From contig VZSF01006571.1 in the NCBI GenBank assembly GCA_013398295.1, positions 124,001 through 188,000 on the forward strand: 64,000 nt of DNA, read 5' to 3'. This document shows, piece after piece, positions 13,193 through 26,880 of the stretch. The number at the start of each line of letters is the position of its first letter. Position 1 is the stretch's first letter. The notes beneath the pieces are model-generated. The model did not search any database. It was not told the DNA's origin and worked only from the letters and a program-made list of their open reading frames with translations. Both the position numbers and the translations under genes were made by a program. Origin of the DNA: Chionis minor. Its lineage: Eukaryota; Chordata; Aves; Charadriiformes; Chionididae.

Positions 13193-13219
13193 GCAGCAGC
13201 AGCAACAGCAGCAGCAGCT
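13193..13219. repeat. Short interrupted GCA/CAG trinucleotide repeat
   Basis: Nine GCA-type triplets with one CAA-type interruption. It does not lie in a convincing coding frame, so it is not evidence for a polyglutamine protein. Confidence 0.9.
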
Positions 13220-16200
13220 GCCTTGGTGCAATGAGGGCAGAGGGTTCCAAAGATCTTGCTACACTCTAAGGAAAGCAAGAGGTACACTGCTACAGGCTGC
13301 TCCCCATCTACTCACCAGCAAGTTGCAAAATTGGCATATTCGTTCTGCTTAATTTCGACACCTAATCCCAGTTTCTCTCTGGAATGGGTTGGAATGCCTC
13401 AACTTCAGACTCTCTAATTGCCCTCCAGGGGATTTTAAGTTACATTCATGCACCTTGTTCCAGGGCAGTTTGAGAAGACCAGACTTCTTATGCAGCTACC
13501 TAACTCAGACGGCTAAAATTAAGCAAAGCGAATATCGCTTTACAACTACTAGAAGGATTAGCCTTGTAACATTTAACTGGCATCAGCAAGCTGTTAATCA
13601 CGATTAAAATAGTTTCCAAAAATTGAATTTTTTGTCCAACAGAAGCTGCTATAATTCCTCCAGTTAATTTCTTTATAAGATCATGGTGCATCTCCAGTTT
13701 TAAGCACCTAAGACTGCAAATTTTTATTTGCCCAGCAAGTTCAGTCATTCAAATAAAGTAGATCAGGACCACTGTATGCTTTCTTTTCACACAGAAGAAG
13801 AATCTCCTCTACTAAGAAGTCTTTGCAAAAATGAATAAAAAATCTGGTTACTTCAGCCTATTTATAAACAGTTAAAAGGTTCACTACAAGCCTTCATTAT
13901 ATTATATCCTTTGGAAAACAAAAAACAGATCATCCATAGCTAACACCACCTTCCCATTGCACACCGCTTAATAGAATGAGGAAAGACAAACAAAAAGACC
14001 TTTCTCAGGAATTACATACCTCTGAGCCATGCAACATGGGCAGCTTTCATTTCAAACTGGCAAGCTACAGCAGAGAGAGGAGAAAAATGGATTTCAGAAT
14101 CAGTGATTGCCGTGAACCGGACAAACACATACAGTGTGTTGGTTGCAATCTGAGTAGTAGTGTTTTTCATTTAAAAAAAATAAAAAAATGTCTAGAACAC
14201 TATTATTCTCTGCCCAGATTTTCAGTAAGATAGAACTATTTTTCAGGTCTTGAGTGGAAGCCCATTTTCTACACTGGTGTGGCAGTGCAAGAACTCTAAA
14301 TCTCCTAGAAATCCTGCCACAGTAAAGTGGTTCTTTACCCTTGTTTTTACCTCCGCTTCTCTTTTTTGTCTCCTTCTGATGATTTCCTTGTGTGCCTGGT
14401 ATAGGAAAGATTTCTAAGCCATCTGGCAATAAAAAATAACAGACTGTGTTCTGTGAAACACCTGACCATATTTTTGTATGACTGACCTGATCTGTCTCTC
14501 CTTAACCTGTTTTCAAAGGTGTGAAATCTCAGGGCATTTTTAATCAGTTATTTTAAGTTGTCATTGAAATAAATCAAATATATCACTGTGCTGACAAGGG
14601 AGAAAGAGCCAATAGAGATGTTAATACAAGCCTCCCCATCACAATTTGACATCTTGTTCTTCGTGACAAGAAGACTTTTTCTCTGTTAGATTATAAAGCC
14701 TTGCTAATCTTATTTATAACAGCATATATTACATATATTCTTTAGCAACATTAATAGAGTAAGAGACCTATGGCTGAGAAAAGCTAGATGAGATCCAGTA
14801 TGAGAAAGAAGTCTGGAGTGAATTTTTATTGCCTGAACAGCTACCTCTCACGTTTATAAAACAGCGGTGGCTTGTCCTGTCACCATCTCCATCACATATC
14901 TATTGACTTTGATTCACTAACACTGGTATCCTGGATCAGGAAGGGTAAAATTCTGCTTTCTTTAGCCTGAGGGAAGAACATCAAAATGGTGTATCCACAG
15001 GAAGGCTGCATATAAGTTATGGGAAAGAAGAGTCTCTAAACTTAGATTAAACTATTTGTTGTACCTCTAAGTGGAGCCTGTATCTGATGTGACACATTAA
15101 GGTAAGACGTTTGTACCAACAAGAAAAGGTACCACTCAGAGCACTTCGTCTAAAGTGCTCTGAATGACAATGCTATCACAGCAAAGGTAAGATTATAAGA
15201 GTGCAACCAAGGGAAGGCTTTGGAGCTAAACCGTTGAGTGCTCCAGAGGTGAATAGAAGATCCTTCAGCCCTGGAACACTCTGTTACAACAACAAAAATA
15301 TAAAACATTTAAAGCAGGCTCTGGATATTTTCTAAATTATATTGAATTACTAAAAAGCCTTTCCCTAAGCCTCCTGCAGCACTGAGCAGATTGATTTGGT
15401 TGCATTTTCCTTACATTAAAGAAAAGTACTCTTCATGTAGTGGCGTGGGTGACTATTTTCCCCTGTGTCTTAATAAATTGTTCAGCTCCATCAGAAGTCC
15501 TTTCTTTTTCTGTTTGTCACTTTAGTCTGTCGTCAACTGGGTGGGAGTGGGAGAACACAGGGATAGCTCTGGGCTCAAATCCTTGGGGTTTAAAACATGT
15601 GAGAAAGCATTTCTGTCATTGTCATTTTCTCAAGATATTTAGCAGATATGTGGCTAAAATTCATGTCACGAAATATCCCCCTGGATATTAAGATGGACAG
15701 ACAGCTGAACCCTTTTGCAGCAGCACAATTCCTTATTCATCCTTGACAGAGAAGGATTCCAGGCTCATCAGCTTTCCAGTTTTCCTCCGATCTCTCATGG
15801 ACTGTAAAAGTCTCTGACCTTACTCCCTTCCTATTCACTGGCCAATTTCCAAACTAGAATGTATTACCCTCTCTGTCTGTATGCAGCGTCTGTAAACCTG
15901 GAGTTATACAGAGGAGGAAAAACATGGATATAGATGGCAGCAAAATTCTGATTTTATTCTGCATAAGACTTTGTTAGTCAACTTGCATAACCCTAACTTT
16001 ACTGTGCGATTATATTCCATAGACCTTCTGTTTCAGTGACAGTAAGCTAATGAAACACATTCAGTATTGCTAATGCTTAACTAATACAGCTGCGGTCGAT
16101 CCAGAGTGTTTATAATTCAGACTCAGTGCTCTTACCGCATCCTGCAGCAGACTACTCCTACTTTTGTTAATGGGTTCCTCATTTCTCTCAACACCCTGCT

Positions 16201-19200
16201 TTCACTAATACAACCTATTAAGTCTATTACAGTCGAAGGATTTTTGCTGTTGTGAAACTAGTTTGCATGAAAACATAATAAGCCATGCTGTTTTCACATG
16301 AAGGTTTTATCCTTAAAGGTAATACACTAGAGAACCTCATATTACTCTTTATGCACTGTTATGACTGCTCAGCATAGCCGTTATATGCAAAATTTTCTCC
16401 CTGTTCGGACCCATATAGGTCTCTCTGTCCTGTCACACCTTAAACAAACTCATTGCTAAGGATTCCATCTACTTAAAATCTATCTTCCATTGCTCTCTCT
16501 CTGCTTGTCTGTCCTTCCTTCAGCTGTAAGCTATTTAGAAGAGAGGCCATCCTTCTGAAATGATTTAGGATGTACTAAAGTCCACTCCCTGGTAGGCAGA
16601 CGTAATTAGCAATGTTACCATTTTTGTTTTGCTGGGCACACCAAGTTTTTTTGTATGTTTGTTAAGTACTTTAACAGTGAAGAAGTTGAGAAGTTCTTTT
16701 CAAATACAAACTGTTTAAAAGGGAAGCTTTTTAAATTTGTAATTTATTATTTATTTCCCAGATTTCTTTAACTGCCATGTGACATTCTTCTCCATGATAC
16801 AATAAATCACAGTTTCTTCAAAGCCAGGAATGCTTTGGGGAAACTCCAAGGGAGAGAGAACAATACACTGGCATAAAAATTTAAGGTAAATGAGCAACAG
16901 TCCCATTTCTACATCATGCAAATACTAACTGGCCCAGCTGTAGTCACTCTGTTGGGAATATAGCTACTGGAAAACATCAGTTCATTCAAGCTGCCTCAGA
17001 AAATTTTGAAAATGTGACAGTAGCTGAGAATTTTTAAAGTTCAAATATTGAGGTGTGGAGGCAACAGATACAAAAGCACTGTTGGGGTAGTTGATAACAT
17101 TGTCCAAATGCCTGCTGTCAGACTACTGGAAAAGTGACATGACATTTGATAACTGCTCTCATGATGATCAGTTTCAGGAGTATGAAGATTAGACTCTAAT
17201 CTTAAAAATGTAGAATTTCTGTTAACAAGTGGAGGAAGGAAGCTTATAAAAGGAAAAACACCTGATGGAATATGACCTTTGATGATATAATTTTACTCAA
17301 TATATATCCCAATCACTGAGAAAAGTATAAAACAAAGAAAACATAAACAAAGAACATTTAAGTAAATTTCTAATCTGAAGTCAACCGTGTTGAAGAATCT
17401 TCACCAGAAAAAAATCAAAACAAAAAAAGATTTTGCAAAGTTGAAAGAACATAATCTGGATTGGTGGGGTGCAAAAAATGTGAACATTAACTACTAACGA
17501 ATGATTTTTAGACTCCTCAGACACCTCATTGCAATGGCTCCATGGATAAGGATAGACTTTATTCCTAAGAAATATCCCCCATGGACAGGCAAAGAGACAT
17601 CCAGATGGTAGAGGACAGGCAGGAGCCTAGGGAAAGTTTGCTTTTCTACTCCAGGACTTTCCTGTACCTGACAAAGGCTCTGACATGCTTTAAGTCCCAG
17701 ACTGCCCCTTCTCCTTTCCCAGTCTTGAAGACTCCTGAACTGGAACCATCTTTTCCATATATTAGTATGAACCAAAAATTTTGGCAAAGCATTTTACAGA
17801 ACCACTTCATAAAAGATACACACTTGTGTTTTCTGCCTATAAAGCCGATAACCTCAAAACATATCAGACTCTGATTTTCAATTGCCAGCACTAGCTTTTG
17901 CTTTTTTACTGGGTAAGAGGAGGACTAATGATCTTTTCACACCTTGTTTTATGGAGGTCATGCTAACCCAAGCTCTGTCCCACTTTGTACACTGCCCGTA
18001 GACTGAAAGCAAAATGGGCTGTAGACTGAGGATATTCTTAGTCCCTGAGGAATTTTTCTAATGCTTGGAAAGCAAAATCTCTTGATATCAGGCTTCTCTG
18101 CTGGAAATCTACCATGTAAAAGTGTTCTTTGCAATATGCGGATTTTACGGATCTAGTGTTCTTTAGCAGCAAAACATTTCACCCGTGATCACAGAAGGTG
18201 TCACACACAACATCTGTGGGCATTTTCAGAAACAACTGTAGCAAGTTTTTTATCATTTACACCTATTACATGATAGTCTGTTCAAAAGAAATGTTTCTTG
18301 GGAAACATTTCTCCTGGGAAAATCACAGTTTAAGTAAAATCCTGGAAAGTGCTTGCTGTGACATTATCTGATCTGTAGTCCTGTGGGTATGCAACTTCTT
18401 TCAGACCACTTTACTGAGCAGCTGTCTAGAAAATGCAGGTATTGCATGGGTTAAAATCATACTAAAAAAAATCACACAAAATATGACTGAAAGAGAAGGT
18501 ATCCTCCTGCTATGAACTGCACATCCGTCTGTGCTCTTGTATGCTTACCTAGTCTGACAGTCCTCTGGCGATGGAAGATCCACAGCCTTCCTGGGCAGTC
18601 TAATCCACTGCATCACTGTCTTAGCTGTTAACTTTTTCCTGATGTCTAAATTCCTTCAAATTTCTCTTTTTACTTTGAAAAAGTCTGAATACGAAGGCTT
18701 ATTCAATGTGTTTCTTACAGTTGCTGAGTTTATGAAGTATTTTGAAATGTCTATGCCTTTTGTATCTAGACATTGGGAGGCTGCCAGAGCTCAGCTTAGA
18801 GGTCAAGTGCTGTATTCATTTTTTTGACTTTTACTACCCGTTGCTGATGTTCCCCTGTGTCACATGAAACCTGATAGAACTTTGGTCTCAAAATTGAAGT
18901 GAGGCACATGTATCTTTACCTTGAGTTTTCTTCAAGAGAGAGTCATCTGTAAACCTTTTGGTGAGAGAAAAGGAGGTTATTGATGAGAGCTAATAAGGAT
19001 GTTACAGTTGCATAGTGAAGATCAGATCATTACTAGATGTCATTCCACACTGATGCTTCTCAACTAGTTGTCTGAAAAACTTCAGAAGGTAGTCTACTAA
19101 GCATTGGAGCATGAGCCTAACCCCTCCCCACCATGGCAGATAGTCTGCATTTTCTTGACCATCAGCTAAAATCTCCATTCCTTTACAAGGCTGAATGAGG

Positions 19201-20367
19201 AGTAGCCAGCTGGCTGCAGCTGTTTTGAGCAGCACTTAGGTCTATCAGGAGCAAGGAGGCAGAGGAGAGCTCAGGAATGCAGTTTTAGATACCCATACTG
19301 ATGGTCATGTGATGTGTGGTAGGGATCTTGTGGACTATACCTTCATGGTCCCATTTTGACACTCCATATTCATTCAAGTTGTACACGGATGGTGGTAAAA
19401 CCATTATTGCATCCATTCCCAGCCAACCTCTTCTTCTCCTTTCCGTGTCACCCTTCTTTTTGTGGAAAGTATTCTCTGAAATTAGTTTTGGGGTATTTTG
19501 CTGAGAAAGTTAGATGGTCTTCCAGTTGAGAAAGGTTAAGGAATGGTGTTTCTGAGATGGTTTTGAGCAATCTACTGGATTCTGTAACTTCTGAATGACA
19601 GTTTAAGCAGATGAATCATTTATCTGGGCTGAATTTTTCATAAAGCTGCCCTTTATGCAGATGTGTGACCATTTCGCAGTACAATGTCAACAGCAGAACA
19701 TCCTTTCTGTCAAACTTGCACATGGAAATGTGGACTGTCTGTTTTCTCTGGGAACTGCACTGTCAGTCCAAGTAATAAAACATCTATCAGGTGTATGGCC
19801 CGCATGTCAGAGCACCAATTCCACCAACCTCCTATACCTATGATGTCCTCTCTTACAAGAGTGGAAGAAAGTCCGGCTAGATGTTACCACATACCCTTTT
19901 CTAAAGCAGACTGTCTGTCATTGTTTTAGGGATCATCTTCTATAAATTGTTTTGAGGTAATGTAACAAGTCAGGTCTAAGGTCTAATAAAAAATGTATTT
20001 TAGGCATTCAAAATAATGGTGGACATCAGCCTTCAGAAAGCATGCCATAATTCTAAGAAAGGCTGAGAAATCCAGATACCAATTTGGTGCTTACAAAAGT
20101 AATTTCTAGTACTGGTATGTAGATGCCTAGAAGTTGTTTATTATATCTGTAGATTTTTCCACTATTTAGGAAAATTAAGCCTACTGTTAATGCTCTCTCT
20201 TTTTTTTTCATTGCTTTATGCAACTGAGTAATAGTGTAAAGTTTCATAAGTGCCCTAATGCTTCTTCTGTTTGAAATCCACTGATTTAACATATGCACAT
20301 ATACACAAACTCTCACAAACAATTTAATATACTTTGGATTACTGTAAGAATTTGGAAATATTTCTTA
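13220..20367. other. AT-rich non-coding DNA
   Basis: No gene or transposon recognised. A minus-strand segment at 13316-13378 has splice-like borders (see findings). A very long pyrimidine run ending in CAG at 16523 lacks a good donor downstream. The longest frames, such as 97 codons on each strand near 17494-17874, overlap antisense and match nothing known. Confidence 0.65.
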
Positions 20368-20391
20368 ATCATCATCATCATCATTATCATC
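20368..20391. repeat. ATC trinucleotide microsatellite
   Basis: Eight triplets, seven ATC and one ATT, directly visible. Confidence 0.95.
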
Positions 20392-23300
20392 AACTTCTTT
20401 TTCCTTTTGAAAACTGGGATTTAGGCTGGACCACAAGCTTCAGAGTCACAGAAGTTAAAAATGAATGAAAACAAATAACAACTCCTGTGGACCAAGCAGA
20501 ATGTTCTATTGAGATCAGCTCAGAAGAGAAAATTGTATTTAAGAAGAATATAAATATTAATAATAAGAAAACCTTTTGTCTTGAATGAAGATATTGTTGT
20601 TTTACTTAGGAGGGGTTTGAATGCATTCTATGCCTGAAAGAGAGAATAGTTGCATGTTAGATGGATTTTACCCCATCCCTTTCTTTCTCTTTCTCTTTTT
20701 TGAACGAAAAATGGGGCGGTACAAATGAAGTTATTCCCTCAGAGTCTGTGCTGTGCAATATATGCCAGCAAGTCCTAGGCAAAAGGACAAATTATACCTT
20801 TTTTCTCACAGATAATAGGTATGCTGTGCACAAAACATAATTCATTCTATGATAAGGCCATGACTTCTTGAGATCTCTTCTGAATAATGGTAGAATACTT
20901 CGTGAAGGGACAGGATAACTACTTTTAACGTTTAAGAGAAGGCATACAAAGGACTTATTATATAATTTCCCACAGATATCAATGGGGCTGCTCTCTAATG
21001 AAGACTGGCTGAATTGGAACAATAATGGAAACAAACCATACGATATTTCCTTACATGAAAAATCAGAGCTTCCCATTTCACACTGCTCTGTTCTTTTGGA
21101 CAAGAAGCTGGCACTGAAATACTTAATGGAAAGGCAGTATACTTAAATTCTGTTAGATTTCCCCTGTGGCCCCTTCTCCTTTCTTTTCACAAAACAAGCA
21201 GAATGACCCTTAACACAAAACTTTTGATAGACAGACTACAACTCACTGCCTGATGAAATTGGCTTTTTCTTCTTCCATTTTTGGATGTCTAACCCTTGGT
21301 ACCTTAAAAAGGCTTAAATTTAAGCACCCAGAATATGCTAATGTGTTCAAGGTCACTATGCATTCTTACAGTCAGAAGTCTCTACATTAAAACCCCAAAT
21401 CACAACCAACATAAACTGACATAACTGCAAAGACTTCAATAGATTTCTGGCTCTGGGGAAGAATGAAATGAGAATTCACTGTCACGCAATACGGACTGGA
21501 AGAATTCTTATCTCACTCATGCAACTGAGGATCCAGGTTTTTTTGTGTATATCATGCTAGGGAGTGAAGACTTCTGATATTGAAATGCAGTTACATTAAG
21601 CTCTGAGAAGTGAGAAAAAATTATGCAGAGTTCCTTTAAAAAGTCAGATATGGAGTTCAGATAGTGAACTGCTTTAACTGATCATCTTATGTTTGATTGC
21701 TATGCATTAAAACATATTTTCAGTTCTTCCTTGACTAGACCATCAGTTACTACGGTGTTGATGAATATTGACCCAAAGTTCATTAAGTGAATGGGTTTTT
21801 AGACTGGGCTTTAAAAATTGTGCAAAGTTGTGAAGATAATTATAAAAGCAATGAGAACAGCATTGCATTTTGGTCTACAGAAATTTCTGGTACCTAAAAA
21901 CAATACCACCCTTTATTTACTAAATATCTGCATGTAAAACCAATCTTAATTTGCACTGATCAAGCTAAATTCTAGTTGGAGATATAGTTCTTCCCAGTGT
22001 TCCTCTAATATTATCAGCCAAATATTAACTTGCACCTAATATTTGTAATCTTAAAAAAAAAAAGGCAATATAGCAAGTTATTCACTACAAAAAAATGTCT
22101 TCAAGGGCTTTGTTTTCATTATATGATATCACTAGAATATACTATGCAATTATTCATCATCAAAAGTAAACCTACAAGAAACCCCCTCAACTTACATGTA
22201 ACAACTGCATAATACGGTTAAACCTGTACATTTTTGGGGTACCTGATTCCCACACAAGACTATAGCAACAAATGAAAACACATTTCACAGCACCAAACTT
22301 ATGTCATTCTACTTCTGGTCATAAATGTACTTTCTGCCTACAGAGGATTCGTCCTTATTTTTCTGGTAAATTCAACAGTGCCATCATAGGAGAGAACAGG
22401 ACCTACTATGGGAGATCATATTCAGAGTGCATGATCTGTTTGCCGATTGCTTTGGGACAAACATATGGAGAACTTTGAAGATTAGGACCAAAGCCTTGAA
22501 CTTGATTTAGTATTTAGTAATAATCCATTGCAGAAAAAAAATATCAATTCAATACGTTCTTTCATCTATATTTTTGTGGTAAAAGAGTTTTTTCCTCATT
22601 TTTGCATTCTAGAATTTTTTTTCCAGTCACACCAAGCAAAGAGGGCTTATGGACTGGTGCACCTTGACTTTTCTTCCTTCAAGAATTCATTTTTTGACTG
22701 TACAAGAGGCATGCCTGAGCTATGAAGTAACTCATCACCCTGCCAGCACAATCAAGCCAGTGCACCCACCCTCACAGCGCAATACTACGGACACGGGCAG
22801 AAGCTTCCTTCTTGGAGCAGCGTGGCTGCACTTGCACAAGTGCACTGAACCTCCTGACTGGTTCCAAAACGGGCTCCACAAGTAGGAGTGGTTGATCCCT
22901 AAACTCATTTTGCTGCATGGAACAGGTCTGCTCTGCATTACTTTATCCATATGTTGGTAACTACGCAACTCAAATATGTGTGACATACTATTTATGTCCT
23001 AAAACTTAATTGAAGAGCCATCAAGTCACTTTCTAACTCTCTCGATCTCTCAAATTATCAAAAATTCATCCGACCAGGGAAAAGTACAGTCAACCCCTCC
23101 ATTCATATGATGTGTCTGTGTCAAATAATTATTTTTGAATGCTGATGTATTTGTCCTGCTAAAAAGAACTATTTTTAAGGATTTTTTGTGTCAATGTCCT
23201 GTATGAGCCATACATTTGAATACTTTATTATTTCATTTTATCCTTTAGAAACCTCCAATTTATTCTATTTTTGTAACTGTGTGAAAATTATGTGGCTGCT

Positions 23301-23566
23301 TTTCACATTCATCAGGATTATTTAATAGGTATGTGCATTCACAGTGAATCAGAGAACTGTTATCCTTTCTCGTTCTTGCTCCTCATGATGAATATATCAT
23401 GTTTTTTTTTTTAATCGTAATTTATTTAAAAACTTAGCAATTTTCTTTTTTTAAGATGTGGGTTGAATTTTATGAAATATGATCATCAGTAAGCGTTATG
23501 TGTTACAGAATACTTCAGAGTGTGTGTTTGCATTGACCTTTTATTTGCCAGCAGGTACCTCCAAAA

Positions 23567-23614
23567 GCAGTACACAGCGATACTCAGTCTGCAGTACAAG
23601 GGGATACTCAATCT
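23567..23614. repeat. 24-base imperfect tandem duplication
   Basis: Two adjacent units, each starting GCAGTACA and ending GATACTCARTCT; 20 of 24 positions agree by eye. Confidence 0.85.
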
Positions 23615-26600
23615 GCTCCACGCAGTAAAGATGAAAACCAAGGCGCGTTAAATGAGATGAGATGTTTATCCTTGCAAAGCAAACATAATTATCATTGATC
23701 TCACAGGATATAACTTGAAGTTAGAATTTAATTTTGTGTTCAAATATATAAACAAACCTCTCTGACTCTTAGCAGATTTGTGCTTTGGTTCCTTGCACCA
23801 CATTCAGTATCATAAACCACGGGGTTTTTAAGGCACTTCACGTGGCCTCCTGTCTGTGAAATATATTCTCCATGGGTGTCGTCTTTACACTGGTGCAAAG
23901 TAGATATCAAACCCTAACAAATTAAAAGGGACAAATGATTAAGCAAGAACTAAAGCAATGAGAAATTAAATCCAGTAGCTGGAAGAAACATAACTGTTTG
24001 TTTAACTTGGAATGTGTAAGAATGACTTGGCAATTTCACAGAGTTTTTAAAATATTTGTCATTCTATTATACAAAGTAATCATTGGGGTTTTTGTTACTG
24101 TAGAGTGACAAGTTTTCTGAGTTTGAGTAAGAAGGAAAAGATGTATGAAGAGTGTTGGGGTGTGGGAAAGTGGAGTTGGTAGGAGTATAGGACCTATACA
24201 CCCATACAAACAAGAACAGGGAAAGATGCAGCATGATAATGGTCTTACAGTGATTGACATGGGCTATAGGATTAAAGTGAACACAGCACACGGAATAGAC
24301 CAAGCCTGAGAGGTGGGTAGAGACACTTCTGGCAATCTAGTCCAGCTCCCTGACAATGATAATTTATTGAAATGTGTTTTCAGAATTCCTGCTTCTTCTG
24401 ACTTTGCATACAAAAGGCAAGAGAGTTCTACCATGAATTTTGGGATGTACCAGACCCTAATGGAAGTCATTGTGTTCTACACATATAATTATAATAAAAC
24501 ATGCTCAATTTGAGAGATGACTCAAATGTACAAGTCACACGCTGCTTAAGTATCTTCATGAATCAGAGCTTTAATCTGTTCCGAAAAATCACTAAGTCTG
24601 AACACCCGAGTAATTTTTAGTCTGCCTTTTTCAGGAGTCTCCATTATGGGAATATCTACACTCACAAAAAAGTGATATTCTGTGCCCAGTGCCACTACAA
24701 TGACATGGAGAACTATTAGTCCCTGCCCTTTGGTGGGAGGCCCCTACTCATGCAACTGACAATTTGATTATTCCTGTTAACTACTGTGAAACAGAACAGG
24801 GTCTTGGCTAACCTGCAGTCAGAGGTCTGCTACCTGGGGAGCACCATCCAGGCCATCTTCTTCTCTCAGCTCCAATCACTTCTTCAAACTTCATTTTTAA
24901 ACCACTGATTCTTCTTTTTGACTTCCTGTCTTCTGAAAAGTTTTTAGTCTGTTCTTCTTTGGAGTCATCTGTGTATTTTATAAGTATATTATTGTTTTTA
25001 TCATCTAAGTCATTAACGGAAATAATGGCACAAACTTGGCCATAAGAGAGACTGTGACTGATTTTATTTGCCTTCCTTTTTGACAGAAATCTATTACTGT
25101 TAGATCTAAGCAGAATTTTTCAACAAGGTATGTGCCAGTTTTATGGCATTTTTTCCCAAAATATACTTCCTTACACAAACTATATTTTCTAATTCTGTGA
25201 GCTGGTAACAGAAGCCTTACTAAAGTTAAGACAATACTGCATCTGTGTTTATGATTTAGTAACCATGCTAAAATGAAAAAGTAATTTGCTTGGAGAAGTT
25301 GTTTCTCAAATCAACTGTTTCCTCCTTTAATTACTCCTTACTCTCTCCTACATGCTTATATATTGGGGCTTTTTAGCATTTAAGTCTATTTCCTGTGAAT
25401 AAAGTTAATCTGAATGATCTTAATTCTTTATCCCACTCTATATTGGTTTTTTTTTTTAAATAAACTCCCCCTTTTCCTACTTTCCTGGGCCCTCATTTTC
25501 TTCCAATAACAAGAACAACAATAAAATGCTAAGTTAAAAGTTTGTTTTAACTAGCCTTCCCAATGATTTTTGTCAGGCCCTGAACACTAGAATGCCCGCT
25601 ACCATAAATTCTGTAATACACTGAAATTATCTATTCTTTTCTCCTACTCTGATCTGCACACCTGTGCACTGTTAATATAATTGCATTAAGCATCTGGTCG
25701 CATCTGAATGTCTTTGTGTAAAAATTGAATCAGGGAGTTCACTGGGAACATAAGCTTGCATCACTCGTTACTTAGTTTCCTGTTCTATTAAGTAATGAAT
25801 CTGTTTTTATTTTTTCTTCCTTTCACTTTGGAAGTATCTGCAAAGCCTTTTATAGACCTTGCTACTTATGAATCTTTTATTATTATCAAAGCTCTAATTG
25901 TCTTCTGGATCCTAAAACAAGGTTCAGTGATTTCCTGGCTCCCTCCTGCTTCCAGAGGTCCTCTGCTTAATTATTAATACCCTCAGCTTTCTCCTTTCCT
26001 CATCGGTAAGGCTAGCTTCAGCACAGGGAAATGTTTTGTTTCAGGCACAGTTTGAAGAACTGTATGGAATTTCATGTAAAATGTATGAATTGCACAAGCA
26101 GAATAAGGATCCTCCCAATACCATTTGTGGGACTGGGAGAAAAACAAGGGATATGGTAATCTGCATTCAGTTTACTCTTTGCAAGATGATCTGGCTCAGC
26201 AGTAAGGCAACACACACAACAAATCACTTTTAAAATATTTTAAAGTGCATTGTCTTTTTCTGGATAGATTTGTTTTCTAATTTTTTATTATTTTTCAACA
26301 CTTACAAGAATAAATGTCACCAAACCATGACACTCCAGTGTTGATTGTGTCATGTATTATCCTCATATGGCTTGTTCAACATATATACAATTTTTGAGCT
26401 TTGTCTCTGCTTCTTTTGCTTAAACTTTGCAATCTAACCTTACCAAGTATGAATCATTTTAATACACTCAGTGACTGAGGGGGGAAAACAATCACTATAT
26501 CTCAGAATTTATCTTCACTTTTCAAGTTTCTCTCATGGCATGAGATGTGATGTTGTTTAACCTGACTCAGTGTTATGACTTTCAGAAGACTTTGCTGGCA

Positions 26601-26860
26601 AGCATGGGGCAAGAACATTTAAGAGTTCTGGTAACTCTGAGAACAGTTGCATCAAAAATTTTAACTCCTTGTTAGTGCACCTAAGTGAAATAACTCAAAG
26701 GATAAACCCCAGCCATGGAAGCCATCTACTTGCCTGGATGTTGAATCAATCCCAGTGCGTGTCACAAACTGAAGTTACAATAAATCAGGTTCTGGAAATG
26801 TAAGAAACATGTTTATCCTAGCAAACAACGTTAGATAAAGATGACATCACTGTGTCCATG

Positions 26861-26880
26861 ACTTAAGTAAACTTAAGTAA
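26861..26880. repeat. 10-base tandem repeat ACTTAAGTAA, two copies
   Basis: A perfect duplication. Each unit contains the palindrome ACTTAAGT. No further context suggests a function. Confidence 0.9.

Noticed and set aside
13193..13219. CAG repeat as a coding polyglutamine tract
   Set aside because: No extended open frame or exon signals surround it.
16484..16600. Very long CT-rich run ending CTTCAG at 16523
   Set aside because: A good acceptor by itself, but no convincing donor follows and stops are present; more likely low-complexity pyrimidine sequence.
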